Below are positions 51,336-64,000 of a DNA stretch of 64,000 bases, in pieces. The first letter of the stretch is position 1. Each line of letters opens with the position of its first letter. The notes under the pieces were generated by a model that was not told the DNA's origin, made no database searches, and saw only the letters and a program-made list of their open reading frames with translations. A program made the translations under genes and the position numbers. The stretch is from the NCBI RefSeq assembly GCF_040412425.1, contig NC_089749.1:32129313-32193312 (forward strand), written 5' to 3'. Origin of the DNA: Macrobrachium rosenbergii. Taxonomy: Eukaryota; Arthropoda; Malacostraca; Decapoda; Palaemonidae.

Positions 51336-51632
51336 TGTACCTGAGTATTTTAGTAGTTTTATCACAAAAAATGCATTCAGTCATGAAAATGACTTGAAAA
51401 TACAATAATTAGTAAATATTTCTCTATGATAAATACCGCGAATAGGCAAATATTCTGCAAATAATGTGTGTATATATTCCACAGAAAAATCAGTGAATAG
51501 GTGAAGCCATGAATCCGGAACCGTGAATAGGTGAAGTGTGAATCCGGAACTGCGAATAGGTGGGGTCCACTGTACCTTTACTTCATCATGTTCAACATGG
51601 AAAACAATGAAGAGTAAAGATTATATATTAGC
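51336..51632. repeat. Centre of the inverted pair: partial third copy
   Basis: Repeats the last 250 bp of the left arm in the same orientation (gagtattttagtagttttat, aaatacaataattagtaaat, gaataggtgaagccatgaat), then a short duplicated tail (tgaataggtgaag and gtgaatccggaac twice). Confidence 0.7.
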
Positions 51633-53455
51633 CATACAGTAAAACCCCCGTATTAGTGGCCTCACGATTCACGGACTCACCTATTCGTGGATTTCTCAGT
51701 GTAACATATATACACATTATTTACTGAAAATCCGCCCATTCACGGTGTTTCACTGAGAAATATTCACTAATTACTGTATTTTCGTCTCATTTTCACGACT
51801 AAATGCACTTTTTGTGATAAAAATATCAAAATACTCAGGTAGTGCTCAAGTTACAATATTGCACCTTACAATAATTCAATTTTGCAATGGGGTAAGCAAT
51901 TAATACTGATACAACAATATTTATAAAATATTTCTAAACTTAGCGCAGGCACAACCAGCAGCGTACAGGCAGCAATAGAGACCAAATTACATTAGACCAG
52001 CTTCTTTTCCTCCAACTCTTTATCCCATATTCTAGTTAAAAAAGTAACAGAGAATGATAACAGTACTGTTAGTAACGTTATACACTTGCGTAAATGAGTA
52101 CAGCCCTAAACAATCAACCGAGAAACTGTTGTTTTGTTTCATCATCGAATCGGATAACAACAGCCCTTTTGCTTGTATTTCAACCATCGTACGGTAATAC
52201 ACAATTACCATAGGTTATAGTACAAATGACGGTTATTAGAATAGGACTGATATATTTTTACATCATACCCTTATTCGGTATAGATAAAAGATCGGCAAGG
52301 ATATACACTACTAAATTTAAGCTGCAAGTTGTAGCTGAAGCTGAGAAAACAATGTTCAAGCTGCAAATGACTAAATTTTCATGCACTGGCAACATGGATG
52401 AAACTCGATTGTAATTAAAATTAGAGAGAAAGTATTTTAATCAAAACTACTGGGCATGAAAGAACATATTACAGTACTACTATTTTTACACCGATAAATG
52501 ATAAATATGTAAAGCTTGTATGATGATGAAATCAAGTGAAAATAGCAAACGGAATCTTGATTTTTTTTTACACAAAACAAACACCCCAACAGGCAACATC
52601 ATCTCATCTCATCTCTTAACGAAAAAAATACAGTAGCTATATTAATTTCACAACAAGGCGTATCTAAGTTATATTTTGACTTAAAAACACTTCGTACAGT
52701 ATAACGAAAAATAACCTTGCCCCCATAAATAAAGTATCTAGAGATTCATTTACGGTAACTAGAAGCAAGAAAAGAGCTCTGAACTGAGTTACACACGGCA
52801 AAATAAACACCGTGTAAACTATTTCCAAACAAAAACATTGATTGCTATGATCACAATTTATAATACAAAAGCAATATAAGAATATATACGATATTATTGG
52901 ATACAGTGAATTAAGGTGTAACATTTTAAATGATCCATGGAAAAGATGCATATTCGTTATGTTGATGTTTGTATAAGACGATATGTGAATACAGAATACA
53001 GTATAATGTAGGCTACGCTACTGTATATTTATACAATATACCATAGTGTAAGCTAATTCTTGTTTGTTATTCAATTTCTCTTTGTACTGAATCATCATAA
53101 GTCACTCTGCATGAACCTCCAATATTAGTAATTACTATACCATGTATGTATAGAGTATACTTTATAGTGTAGGCTAGGCTACCATATATGTATACAAGGT
53201 ACTGAATACCCTAATGTAGGCTAAGCTATATTTGAGATATGTTTTTCCAACAAGTGGTGGGTTTTTTTGAAACCTAAATGCATCGTAAGTAGGATAATTC
53301 CTGTATGAGCATTGTTAGTTTTTTTGTGTTTGAACTATCAAAATAGGCAGTTCTAGGTGTTTTTAGAAGGGTTCTAAGCATTCATGGGTTCTAGCTATTC
53401 GCGTGGGGGGGGGGGGTACGCATTCCCAGCGAATACGGGGCGTTTCCTGTATTTT
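51633..53455 (-). mobile_element. Right arm of the inverted transposon pair
   Basis: Uninterrupted copy in reverse orientation to the left arm. The inner end is acagtaaaacccccgtatta at 51637. The outer end, in reverse complement from about 53452, reads acaggaaacgccccgtattc. Both termini share the acagtaaa-cccc-cgtattc signature, so each arm is a full element with its own inverted termini. Divergence between arms is visible but moderate, with many single-base changes and small indels. Confidence 0.85.
52226..52414 (+). pseudogene. CENP-B/pogo-like DNA-binding remnant, right arm
   Basis: Encodes KFKLQVVAEAEKTMFKLQM, the counterpart of 50585-50755. See that entry for the family reasoning. Presence in both arms at the mirrored place shows it was part of the ancestral element. 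Confidence 0.45.
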
Positions 53456-53602
53456 CTATGGATGTGGGTTTTTCATGTTATCAAAATCTGAATGGTTGGG
53501 AATAAGATGTCATTTGAAGTCATTAGAATCTCAAATGGTTAAAATCAATGTCTGCTGACAAGTGAAATTAGATTCTATGGAAAATAAAAAGCCACAATTT
53601 AC

Positions 53603-53708
53603 CTGCATCTTGCTGTGACTGTTGTGGAGTAGTGGGAGGTTTTCCAACAGGGTATGCAGCCTGTTGCACTCTCCTTATACTCCGAATAAACCCTGTCCGG
53701 CTGTTTTT
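53603..53708 (-). CDS. dx: deltex-like gene, exon 3 (post-WWE linker)
   Basis: 106-nt minus-strand exon. The acceptor is cattattttcag ending at 53709 and the donor is gtaaat below 53603. It opens on a codon boundary matching the end of exon 2 and ends with one base, which joins the two-base start of exon 4. The peptide KNSRTGFIRSIRRVQQAAYP corresponds to the basic stretch directly after the second WWE repeat in Deltex proteins (in vertebrate DTX1 an Arg-rich stretch ending in AYP). It then becomes Pro/Gln rich. Recognition is from remembered family sequence and position relative to the WWE exon. Confidence 0.85.
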
Positions 53709-54163
53709 CTGAAAATAATGTAGTCATTAGCCAATATACAGTACATACAGTTCATGTCACCTGGTTTGGTATCTTTAAGTCTTGTAATTCTACTGGTACA
53801 GTAATTTAGTAAAAAGGATATCTTGTATCAAAGCTGCAGGTCTGGTGCCTTTCCTTCGACACGCCCCATGAATATATAGTGTAAGAATGATTCAGTAACT
53901 GCTGGATATTACATAAATGTGTGTAGAGTTATAAAATGCTGGAAAACTATAACTACAATCCAAGAAAACTATTTCATTTTGTATCCAGTAGGTTAACAAG
54001 TACAGTATTTACCTATGAACTATCTCTGTGTCTCTTTCTCTCTTGAAAATGGTTCATACATCATCACTCTGTGATTCTAACATAAAATTTTTGTACAGTA
54101 TATACTAAGACATTAATGAAGAAAAACCAGAATCCTGGTGTGGCCGGATCTTTTTTAGGATTA
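53709..54163. other. Intron, nothing recognised
   Basis: AT-rich, no element or coding signal seen. Confidence 0.5.
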
Positions 54164-54473
54164 CAGGCAGTCCCCGGTTAACGGCGGGCTTGGTTAATGG
54201 CGATCCGGTTTTATGGGGTTTGTCTAGCGACGAAAATCGACAATTTTCGGTGCCAAAAATTGCTGATTTCCGCTTATCAGCATGGATAATTGGGTATTGG
54301 CGCCAATAAATACCTAACAGAGGCGCCAATATCCGAAAATTGGCACTTTTCAACGCCGATAAACCCGAAAATCGGCGAAAAAGCGCCGGAAATCGCTGAT
54401 TTTCAGTTAGCCATGATTTTCGGTTATCATCACACCCCCAGAAAGGAACCCCCCCGATAACCGAGGACTGCCT
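54164..54473. mobile_element. MITE family M1, copy 4
   Basis: Longest copy, caggcagtccccggttaacg to ccgaggactgcctg. The interior contains several short blocks of gccgattttc / gaaaatcggc type, so the whole element can fold. Confidence 0.85.
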
Positions 54474-54481
54474 GTACTTCA

Positions 54482-55250
54482 AGATTTCCCTACAGGTAGA
54501 GAGTTGCTGTTGATGGGATCTTTAGTAAACAAAGATCTATTCTTTCTGGAGTTCCATGGGTTATTGTTCTTGGTCCACTGTTATTTTTAGTGTATAAAAG
54601 TGATGTGGTTGTTGGCCTGGAAAACAAGATTGTTCAGCATGCCTATGATGCAACACTTGTGGGTGTAGTAGTCTCTACTTATGAGAAATGAAGCTGCTCT
54701 CAGCCTCAATCGAGACATGGACCAGATCAGTGAATGGTGTAGTCGGTGGGGTATGAGGCTCAACTCAAGTGAAACAAAAACACCATCGATTAGCAGATCT
54801 CGTTCTACCCGATTCTCCCCTACAGGTGGATAGGACTCAGTTGAATGAGTCTGAAGCTTTAACTATTCAAGGTGTAATTTTTGGATCAAAACTTACTTTT
54901 GAGAAACATCTGAAAGATTCAGCAAATGCTGTATAGCAGTTAGGTATTGTTTATAAGGCATCATATATTCATAACATTGATGAAATCATTGCAACATGTT
55001 TTATTTCATTTGTCCTTCCTTTAATGAATGTTTGCTTCTGCCAGAGATTTATCTCTTTTAGATTAAGTGGTTCATGGTGGTAGGTTTCTGTTTCCTAATA
55101 TTAGCAATTGTTGTTTGTCAATTTTTCATAAGTTTTATGCAGTAAATGTGCCTTGCTGTTAGAGTTATCAGTTCCAAACAGCCTCCCTAGGGATGTCGTG
55201 CAATTGGAACTTCAGAAGTTCAAGCAAAGATGCAATGCATTGCTACCCTA
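54482..55250 (+). pseudogene. CR1/Jockey-type LINE, 3' pol fragment
   Basis: Plus-strand text shows GVPWVIVLGPLLFLVYKSD near 54550, then QHAYDATLVGV where the family has YADDxTL (one catalytic Asp lost by rearrangement), AALSLNRDMDQISEWCSRWG near 54700, TIQGVIFGSKLTFEKHLKD near 54870 and, after an internal deletion, a terminal VPNSLPRDVVQLELQKFK segment near 55175. This order is that of the RT of CR1/Jockey-group LINEs. Stops and the deletion make it inactive. Confidence 0.75.
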
Positions 55251-58167
<2,917 letters not shown>

Positions 58168-58215
58168 CTGCATTGAATTACAAAAATCAGTAGCGTGCCG
58201 AAAAGAGGGTATATC
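58168..58215 (-). pseudogene. Duplicate of the 3' end of deltex exon 2
   Basis: On the minus strand, a ccctctttt block and a gatttttgtaattcaatgcag block followed by donor gtaggt mirror the end of exon 2 (ccctcttt block, then gatttttgtaatttaacacag and gtgagc), 56 nt away. The frame is shifted by one base between the two blocks and reading through the exon 2 donor meets TAG at once, so use as coding sequence would need its own acceptor (the nearby ctag is the only close AG). Probably a decayed local duplication that kept a splice donor. Confidence 0.6.
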
Positions 58216-58223
58216 TAGCTCAC

Positions 58224-58298
58224 CTGTGTTAAATTACAAAAATCAATGATGTACGGGCAAAGAGGGAATGTCTTGCTCATATCCACTGTGCGTGCACC
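58224..58298 (-). CDS. dx: deltex-like gene, exon 2 (end of WWE repeat)
   Basis: 75-nt minus-strand exon, exactly 25 codons. The acceptor is ttttacttcacag and the donor gtgagc, with phase 0 at both ends. The peptide starts GARTVDMSKTFPL and ends YIIDFCNLTQ, the conserved C-terminal strand of a WWE domain, where an aromatic-x-x-D/N-F core precedes a polar tail. Together with exon 1 it makes up the second WWE repeat of Deltex, which binds the ankyrin repeats of Notch and, in some members, ADP-ribose. The exon continues directly into the Arg-rich linker of exon 3. Confidence 0.88.
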
Positions 58299-58794
58299 CT
58301 GTGAAGTAAAAGGAGTTGTATGATTATTAGGGCTCACCTGAATGATTTGTTCTTGAACTGAAAATTGGAGCAAGGTCAAGATGCAGTGGGATAGCTAGAT
58401 TGGAAGGGACCAAAGGGACGAGATGAAAAGTGATGTTCTTTTGTACATCTGTATAAACATCATAAAATTTGTCTTGTACATGTTCACAATCCTTTATCCG
58501 AAATTCTTAAAACCGAAAACATTTTGTGGAGAGTAGAGCATTGATTCTTAAGGCTGGTGGTTTGGCGTGTTAACAGCTGACCTGTGTCACTTGGGTGTGT
58601 TGTGCTACTCAAATTATTTTTCTTATGAAATCCCAATTTTGACCTTTGAAAATCCCAAGGTTAAAAAAAAAATCCCAAGATAATAAAATAATTGTACATC
58701 TGCCAAGCCTTAGAGTCCTAAATAATCTCTCTCTCTTTTTCTCTCTCCCTCTCTCAGAAAAAGATAGTGCTAATTTGATGGAATGGAATATTGT

Positions 58795-59075
58795 ATTTTG
58801 GCCAAAGGCCAAGCACTGGGACCTATGAGATCATTCAGCACTGAAAGAAAAACTGAGAATAAAAAGGTTTTAAAGGTGTAACAGGAGGAAAACCTCACAG
58901 TCGCACTATGAAATGATTGCTAAGAAAGGGTGAAAAATAAGATGGAAGAAAGAGCATATGAAATGGATGTACAGTATAAGGAATGAAAGGGGTTGCAGCT
59001 AGAGGCTGAAGGGATGCTGCAAAGAACCCTAAGTAATGCCTACAGTGCACTGACGGCACTAACCCCCTATGGGGA
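58795..59075 (+). repeat. Interspersed repeat R2, copy 2
   Basis: ggccaaaggccaagcactgg ... cactgacggcactaacccc. Same family and orientation as 12250-12545. Confidence 0.75.
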
Positions 59076-59157
59076 CTGCTAATCTGAGTCTCTTTAACCA
59101 ATGAATATTAGCACATATGCACACACTGTTCGTGTATGTGTGTGTGGTCATATAATG

Positions 59158-59510
59158 CTTTAAAAATGCATAGTAGAGGTACTGTATCTTTGGAGGACAA
59201 AAAACACATAAACTTTGTTGTTGTCAGTCACGTGACTATAAAGGGTGTGACCAGCAGGTAAACAGAAATGGATTAACATTCCTCGAGAGAGTAAAGAGAT
59301 GAACTCTCTTCTCTCTCTCTCAGGAAAAGATACTGCTAATTTGAGTTCATAATGTTTTAAAAAATGTGTAGTACAGGTAAGACACCTTTGGAAGACAAAA
59401 AACAACATATAAATTTTGTTGTTGTCAGTCGTGTGGACTATAAAGGGTGTGACCAGCAAGTAAACAGATATGGATTAACATTCCACGAGAGATTAGAGAG
59501 ATGAATTTTT
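59158..59510 (+). repeat. About 190-bp tandem duplication
   Basis: Units at 59158-59310 and 59345-59510 share tttgttgttgtcagtc, ctataaagggtgtgaccagc and ggattaacattcc. Each is associated with a ctctcaggaaaagatactgctaattt-type segment, of which an extra piece lies at 58750. Confidence 0.8.
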
Positions 59511-60381
59511 TTTTGAAGATATGTCAATGAAGCATTAGTAAACATCTTCTGAAGCAAAAAAAAAATTTCTTTTGTTGCTGAAGAATCACTGAACTAACAA
59601 TTTTGACTCAAAGTGATGAGAAATTCATTCTATTCTTCATATAATCAGTAAAATACATACAATGTTAAAAACTCTGTACTGTATTCAAAACACACGCACC
59701 TGCATCACATATATCACCAGTCTAACGTAAGCAAAACCTGATTGGCTGGCTGGTGCCATGGAGAGCTGTTAGCCAATGACAGCCCTCTACTATTTATGTC
59801 AATCCCAAATTGTGTGTACATGCTAAGTTTGAACGTTGCCCTGATTTGACTGCTGATGGCAATAATTACTCAATAACTTATTTTTCTTATGTATATTTTT
59901 GCGCTTTACGGAATGTTTTTGTTGAAAATAAAATGTGTTAGCAAACATAGGGTCTTAATTGTCCCACTACTTTATTACTGATGACCGTAATTACCTCACA
60001 TTCATTTACTAGTATATATAAATATAAATAATAATCTATAATGAATAAATAAACTATAACGAAAAACACGAAAGGAAAAAATAATAAAAGATAAAAAAAT
60101 ACATGCTTTTGCTGCAATTATGACGTTTGATTAAGTTTCTGACCTCGGTTCCAAAACCTGAAAAATTCCAAAAAATGAAATACATTTGGCCCCAAGGACT
60201 TTGGATAAAGGATTGTGTGTACCTGTACAAGTAAATTGTAAGTATTCAAAATAATAAAATTTTATATGAATCAGTTTTATGAGTTATAAAAAATAATCAA
60301 TCTTACTAGTACAGTATAACTATACAGTAATTCTAAATTACATAAAGTACTATCAGCACCTCACTAACAATCTTTACTTAC
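59511..60381. other. Intron between deltex exons 1 and 2, nothing recognised
   Basis: AT-rich. An element edge may be present (ccgaaattcttaaaaccgaaa near 58498 and tttggataaaggattgtg near 60188 are loosely complementary), but I could not define it. Confidence 0.4.
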
Positions 60382-60530
60382 TGTAGCCCACTCTGACTCA
60401 ATGATGCACTGGACACACATATCATAAACATGCCAATCACCATGATTATCTCCTGCCCACTGCCAAACAGCTCCCTGGCCAGCAGGAGAACTTTGTGGAT
60501 AAAAATTCCTCCTTACAGCTACTACTTCCC
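60382..60530 (-). CDS. dx: deltex-like gene, exon 1 of this window (WWE repeat)
   Basis: 149-nt minus-strand exon. The acceptor is cattttccag ending at 60531 and the donor a consensus gtaagt at 60381-60376. It opens with two bases of a split codon, then 49 codons. The peptide has VRRNFYPQSSPAGQGAVW then QWAGDNHGDWHVYDM and ends IIESEWAT. W-x-W followed by W-x-x-Y-D is the WWE signature. The preceding VRRNFY with a short S/P/G loop is the spacer between the two WWE repeats of Deltex (compare VRRNFYDPSSAPG in vertebrate DTX1). Deltex is a RING-type E3 ubiquitin ligase acting on Notch in the cytoplasm and endosomes. Earlier exons with WWE repeat 1 must lie above 64000. Confidence 0.9.
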
Positions 60531-61305
60531 CTGGAAAATGTATTACTGTACTACTGAAGTAAAATACATGAGTAAAGGAAAAAATAGGGCACTGATGTTG
60601 GTTCAGGACATCAGAGGGGAAAAAAACACATGAATCTTTATATAACAAGAGGTTAAGAATTTGCTAGAGGTCAACATCCTACATACAAATAAATATGAAA
60701 AAAATATATAGAAAAATCAATTATTTTTGTGGAAAAAAAATTAACACAATGACATCAGTTTACATGAAAATACCAGTATGGTACAGATTCCTCTAAACAC
60801 ATGATTTGAAATAAATAAATTAAGAGAAACACAAAGCTTTAGAAAATACAAAAAATTTTAAAAATAAAACTTTAATCAAAACTGGCCAAAAGTTTACAGA
60901 AAAAATGCCAACTGACACAAGCCATACAAAGGCATAGTGTTACATAACTTCCTTCCTCATCACCTAGCATTCAAAGCAAAGATTTGTATGCTTCTCTTTT
61001 ACCTAATTTGACAAGAGCTGGAAACCATTAGAAAATATACTATATATAATGTATTGTTAGAATAAGACTTTTGCATAATGCCAGCAGTGCTTCATCACTA
61101 CAGCTCTTTTACTTTTACTTCTTACTGATTCTAAAGTTCACATATACAGTACATGCTATATATTACTATAATTTCTTAAATTTAAAAGCCTACATCAACT
61201 CGACTTTGTTAAGCATGTGAATTGTAGCCTTGTGTTTTGGTGTATTTCGTTTTGCTAATTGGATGTCTACTGCTTACTTGTTAACTGATCATCATTACAA
61301 TGTAA
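60531..61305. other. Intron, nothing recognised
   Basis: AT-rich. No element or exon signal found. Confidence 0.45.
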
Positions 61306-61529
61306 TTTTTGATAGCGCAGTCACTTGTTTTGTCCTCAAGAAGTTACCTTCCATGGGCCTGTCAGAGCTCCATGGTGACCACACTAATATCAAAGAATTC
61401 CCTTTCAGTTGGTCTTTTGGCCAGGTAATGTGTCGCAATGATAAACATTATAATACAAGATGGAGTATATAATGGACTCAAATATAAGAGGGCACTTTCC
61501 CTTATCTTCAGCAAAGCTGTAACCCAGTT
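61306..61529 (-). repeat. Interspersed repeat R1, copy 3 (inverted)
   Basis: Reverse complement of 1-240 with moderate divergence: gagtccattatatactcc, gggaattctttgatatt, catggagctctga and gaggacaaaacaagtgac are all present in order on the minus strand. Confidence 0.75.
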
Positions 61530-61683
61530 TTCCATTGTCAAAACCTGCTAGAAGAAGAAGTGATTACTGCACACGCGCAGTCCGCCATACTGTCGACAAA
61601 CTGACCAGCAAAATGAACAAGAAGTCATTACTTTCTGTGGTTGCTTTGGACCAGCTTCATTAGTCAGTGCTCCATATTTCACA

Positions 61684-61706
61684 ATGGAATCACCTCAAGA
61701 AGCAAG
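61684..61706 (+). CDS. Candidate first exon of a Cys/His-rich protein gene
   Basis: ATG at 61684 gives MESPQEA plus two bases and meets a consensus donor gtgagt at 61707. The leftover AG joins the G at 63617 to give Arg, and the frame then continues open to the window end. An earlier ATG at 61612 meets a stop after about a dozen codons, so it would be an upstream ORF. About 100 bp upstream is a small GC-rich stretch (cacacgcgcagtccgccata, 61571-61590) resembling NRF1- and YY1-type promoter elements. The link to 63617 is inferred from splice signals and phase alone. Confidence 0.45.
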
Positions 61707-61949
61707 GTGAGTGCCTAGTTTTAAGTCCCAGTTAAAGTTGTAGTCTTAAACTTTTGGAATTATTACACTGTGTGTGAAAGCCAAAGACCTAGTTTTTCTT
61801 GCCAACGCATGGATAGCGCTTAGTCATAATTGCTTATTGTTTAAAATTTGTCATTTCAATTGGATGTTGCAGCTGAAAGAAATGTTCCACAATTTAATAT
61901 TATCAAAAATCTTTTCAGATTATACGATGTCTACAATAACCTTGGCAGT

Positions 61950-63480
61950 AGCCTAAAATCAGATTGAGAATAATTTAGACTGGATAAATAGGGGATGTTG
62001 TCTGTAGCCTACAGCCTAGGATCACATATCCTTAAGCGCGAACTAAATAATCTAGATTAGGTAGTAACCTAAATTAGGGTAACTTTTAAGAAATATGCCA
62101 TGGCATACAGAATTTAGGCCAAAAGTCAAGCACTGGGACCTATGAGGTCATTCAGTGCTGAAAGGGAAATTGACAGTAAGACATTTTTGAAAGGTGTAAA
62201 AGGAGGAAAACCTCGCAGTTGCACTATGAAATAATTGTTAGGAGAGGGTGGAGAGCAAGATGGAAGAAAGGTAATATGAATGGAGGTACAGTACAAGGAA
62301 TGAAAGGGGTTGCAGCTACTAACTTAGGCCAAGGACCCTTGGATAATAAAATCTGGGAAAAATTAAACGGTAGCCTAGCTACAAGGCTACAGATTAATAA
62401 TATTTTTCTTTTTATACAGCCTGTACACTTATGCATGATCTAAATAATCCAGATTAGGCAGTAGTTAGCCTAAACCAGGTAGTCTAGGACTAGATGAAAC
62501 ATTTATCCTTGCTAGAATGGTAGCATAGCATTAAGGCTACATACTAAAGAAAATTTGTTTCATGTAACCCATACCTTCAAGTGTGAATTAAATAACTTGG
62601 ATTAGCCTAGATTAGAGTAAGTAATTAATCTGGGCTATATGAAATGGTAGCCTACCTATAAGGTTGCATATTAATGAATTTCTGTTTTAGGCAAGGCAAT
62701 AACGTACACTAGGTAGGTTAAGTGAGAAAATTTTTAAGAAATATCATACTATTAGCTTAACTAGTATCTTAGACAATGTAGCCTGGGATTAGATAAAACA
62801 ATATCCTGGGCTAGACAAAATAGTAGCCTAACTACAAGGCTACATATTAATTAGTTTCTGTCTTATATAGCCTATACAATTAAGGGTGATCTAAATAATC
62901 TTGAATGGGGAATACCTTATACTAGATTAAGTGAGAACATTTTAAGAAATATCCTATTATTGGCCTAACTGGTAGTTTAGAACAAATAGCCTAGGATTAG
63001 CTATAGACAGTAACTTAGGCTAAATTAAATGTAACCTAATTTTTTTTTTAATGGCTCGGTAGCCTATTTGTAAGGCTACATATTTACATATTAGTGGACT
63101 CTTATGTAGCCTGTATTCTTAAAAGATGATATAAACCTAGACCAGGCAGTGGCCTAACTAGATTAAACAGAAATCCCTTTATGGAATATCCTATTATTAG
63201 CCCCACTAGTAGTTTAGATTAAATAAGGCAGTGGCCAAATATCACATACAAGCGTAATCTCGGCCAGATAAAACAGTAAACTGAATTATGGGGGTTCTTT
63301 CCTATGTAGTTTATATCCTTAAGAAATCCTGTGTTCTTAGCCTAACACAGATTATGCTAGAAACATTAACCTAAGCCATATAAAACAGTAGCCTGGGTTA
63401 GATAAATTATTTAAAGCGGTTAGCCTGAATGGCATGACATTCAAAAAAATTAATTTCACATAGTACATATAACAATTTAG
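61950..63480 (+). repeat. TAGCCTA-rich diverged repeat array
   Basis: Recurring blocks of 'tagcctaacta..aaggctacatattaa' (ggctaca or close variants near 62388, 62540, 62667, 62840 and 63075), 'cctaggattagat(a)aaacagtagcct', 'gatctaaataatc' and 'aagaaatatcctattattagcc'. Spacing varies from about 125 to 235 bp. It forms most of the intron of the candidate gene at 61684-64000. Confidence 0.65.
62110..62310 (+). repeat. Interspersed repeat R2, copy 3 (3' truncated)
   Basis: ggccaaaagtcaagcactgg ... aaaggggttgcagct, matching 12250-12460 and 58795-59010. It breaks off where the TAGCCTA array resumes. Confidence 0.7.
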
Positions 63481-63616
63481 CAAATAAAATATTACAGCTA
63501 CACACTTATATTCAACTTGGCCTGTACCTGTATTATCGAATATACTATCTATATAAGGATTACATACAATTAGTACTAAGTAGTTTCTATTAAAAACATG
63601 ATTTATATCACTACAG

Positions 63617-64000
63617 GGCCACCACTATGCAGGACCCTCAGCTCAAGTGTTCTGCAGCAAATTGCTTGGTTCGTTTTTTGCCAGTGTGTACAACCCATGC
63701 TACCTGCCATGAGCATAGTCCTTGCAAAAAACAAGGAAAATTTGGCTGGACACCAGATATGTGCAAAATTTGTAGTAGGCTCCTGGCAGCAAGTTTTAAG
63801 GACGAAACAGCTCATTTTAAGGTGTCTCAATGCATCCTAGGGTTCAACAGGGGTGAGGAGGGGGGAGCTTATATCTTTCTGGTAGAACTCCAGCAGCAGA
63901 TATTTGACCATTTTTCAGAACAAGATCTATGTTTGGGAAGTAGAGGAATCTTTTATATGGGGGGTGACATCTCTACTAATGAACATGAAGTGGACATTAC
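63617..64000 (+). CDS. Cys/His-rich protein, second exon, runs off the window
   Basis: Acceptor ttatatcactacag ends at 63616. From there 127 codons are open to the window edge without a stop, on the plus strand. Soon after an internal ATG (63627) comes a dense Cys/His region: KCSAANC, VCTTHATCHEHSPC, then TPDMCKICSRLLAASF, which could be a zinc-binding module of two or more sites. The rest is neutral to acidic (QQQIFDHFSEQDL, GGDISTNEHEVDI). I do not recognise the family. The C-x-x-C/H-x-x-C style recalls the Cys/His motifs at the start of ORF1 in the two DIRS elements here, so it may be a retroelement gag or a gene derived from one. It is antisense to deltex. Confidence 0.55.

Noticed and set aside
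61612..61650. Upstream ATG of the right-edge candidate gene as its start
   Set aside because: The frame stops after about a dozen codons; the ATG at 61684 joins the open second exon in frame.

Overview
The window is animal nuclear DNA and, I infer, from an arthropod, most likely a decapod crustacean. It shows long (CT)n/(AG)n and (TAA)n tracts, GT-AG introns, and the transposable elements DIRS, piggyBac, Tigger-like, Penelope-like, RTE and CR1/Jockey LINEs, SINEs and an env-bearing Ty3/gypsy element. I see no bacterial operons, CRISPR array, rRNA or tRNA gene. The organism is inferred from this repeat profile, not from a species marker.

Host gene. One minus-strand gene runs through nearly the whole window. 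Six exons (60382-60530, 58224-58298, 53603-53708, 31691-31785, 797-1122, 485-646) have good splice signals and compatible phases, so they read as one open frame of about 304 codons. The first two exons encode a WWE domain of Deltex type and the third continues into the basic linker that follows WWE in Deltex proteins. I therefore call the gene deltex, a Notch-pathway E3 ubiquitin ligase. The first WWE repeat would lie beyond 64000 and the RING and C-terminal domains below position 1. Two introns are about 22 and 31 kb and are filled with mobile elements.

Layout. 1-2544: exons 6 and 5, intron. 2545-9804: a structurally complete but mutated DIRS-like tyrosine-recombinase retrotransposon on the minus strand. 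9805-20360: old repeats, including an RTE-type LINE fragment (15.3-17.0 kb), a SINE and a Penelope-like fragment. 21.0-29.0 kb: three nested DNA elements, with piggyBac (TTAA-flanked) inside a Tigger-like element inside an older repeat unit. 31691-31785: exon 4. 32330-39035: a second DIRS-like element with a SINE and a MITE inserted in it. 39275-53455: two long inverted copies of a DNA transposon forming a large palindrome, the left arm split by a 10.2 kb Ty3/gypsy element (39757-49962, 4-bp target duplication) with broken gag, pol and env-like regions. 53603-60530: exons 3, 2 and 1, a MITE, a CR1/Jockey fragment and simple repeats. 61684-64000: a plus-strand candidate gene of two exons encoding a Cys/His-rich protein, open at the window edge.

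All mobile-element coding regions are interrupted or have lost catalytic residues. The only reading frames that look conserved are the deltex exons and the plus-strand candidate at the right edge.
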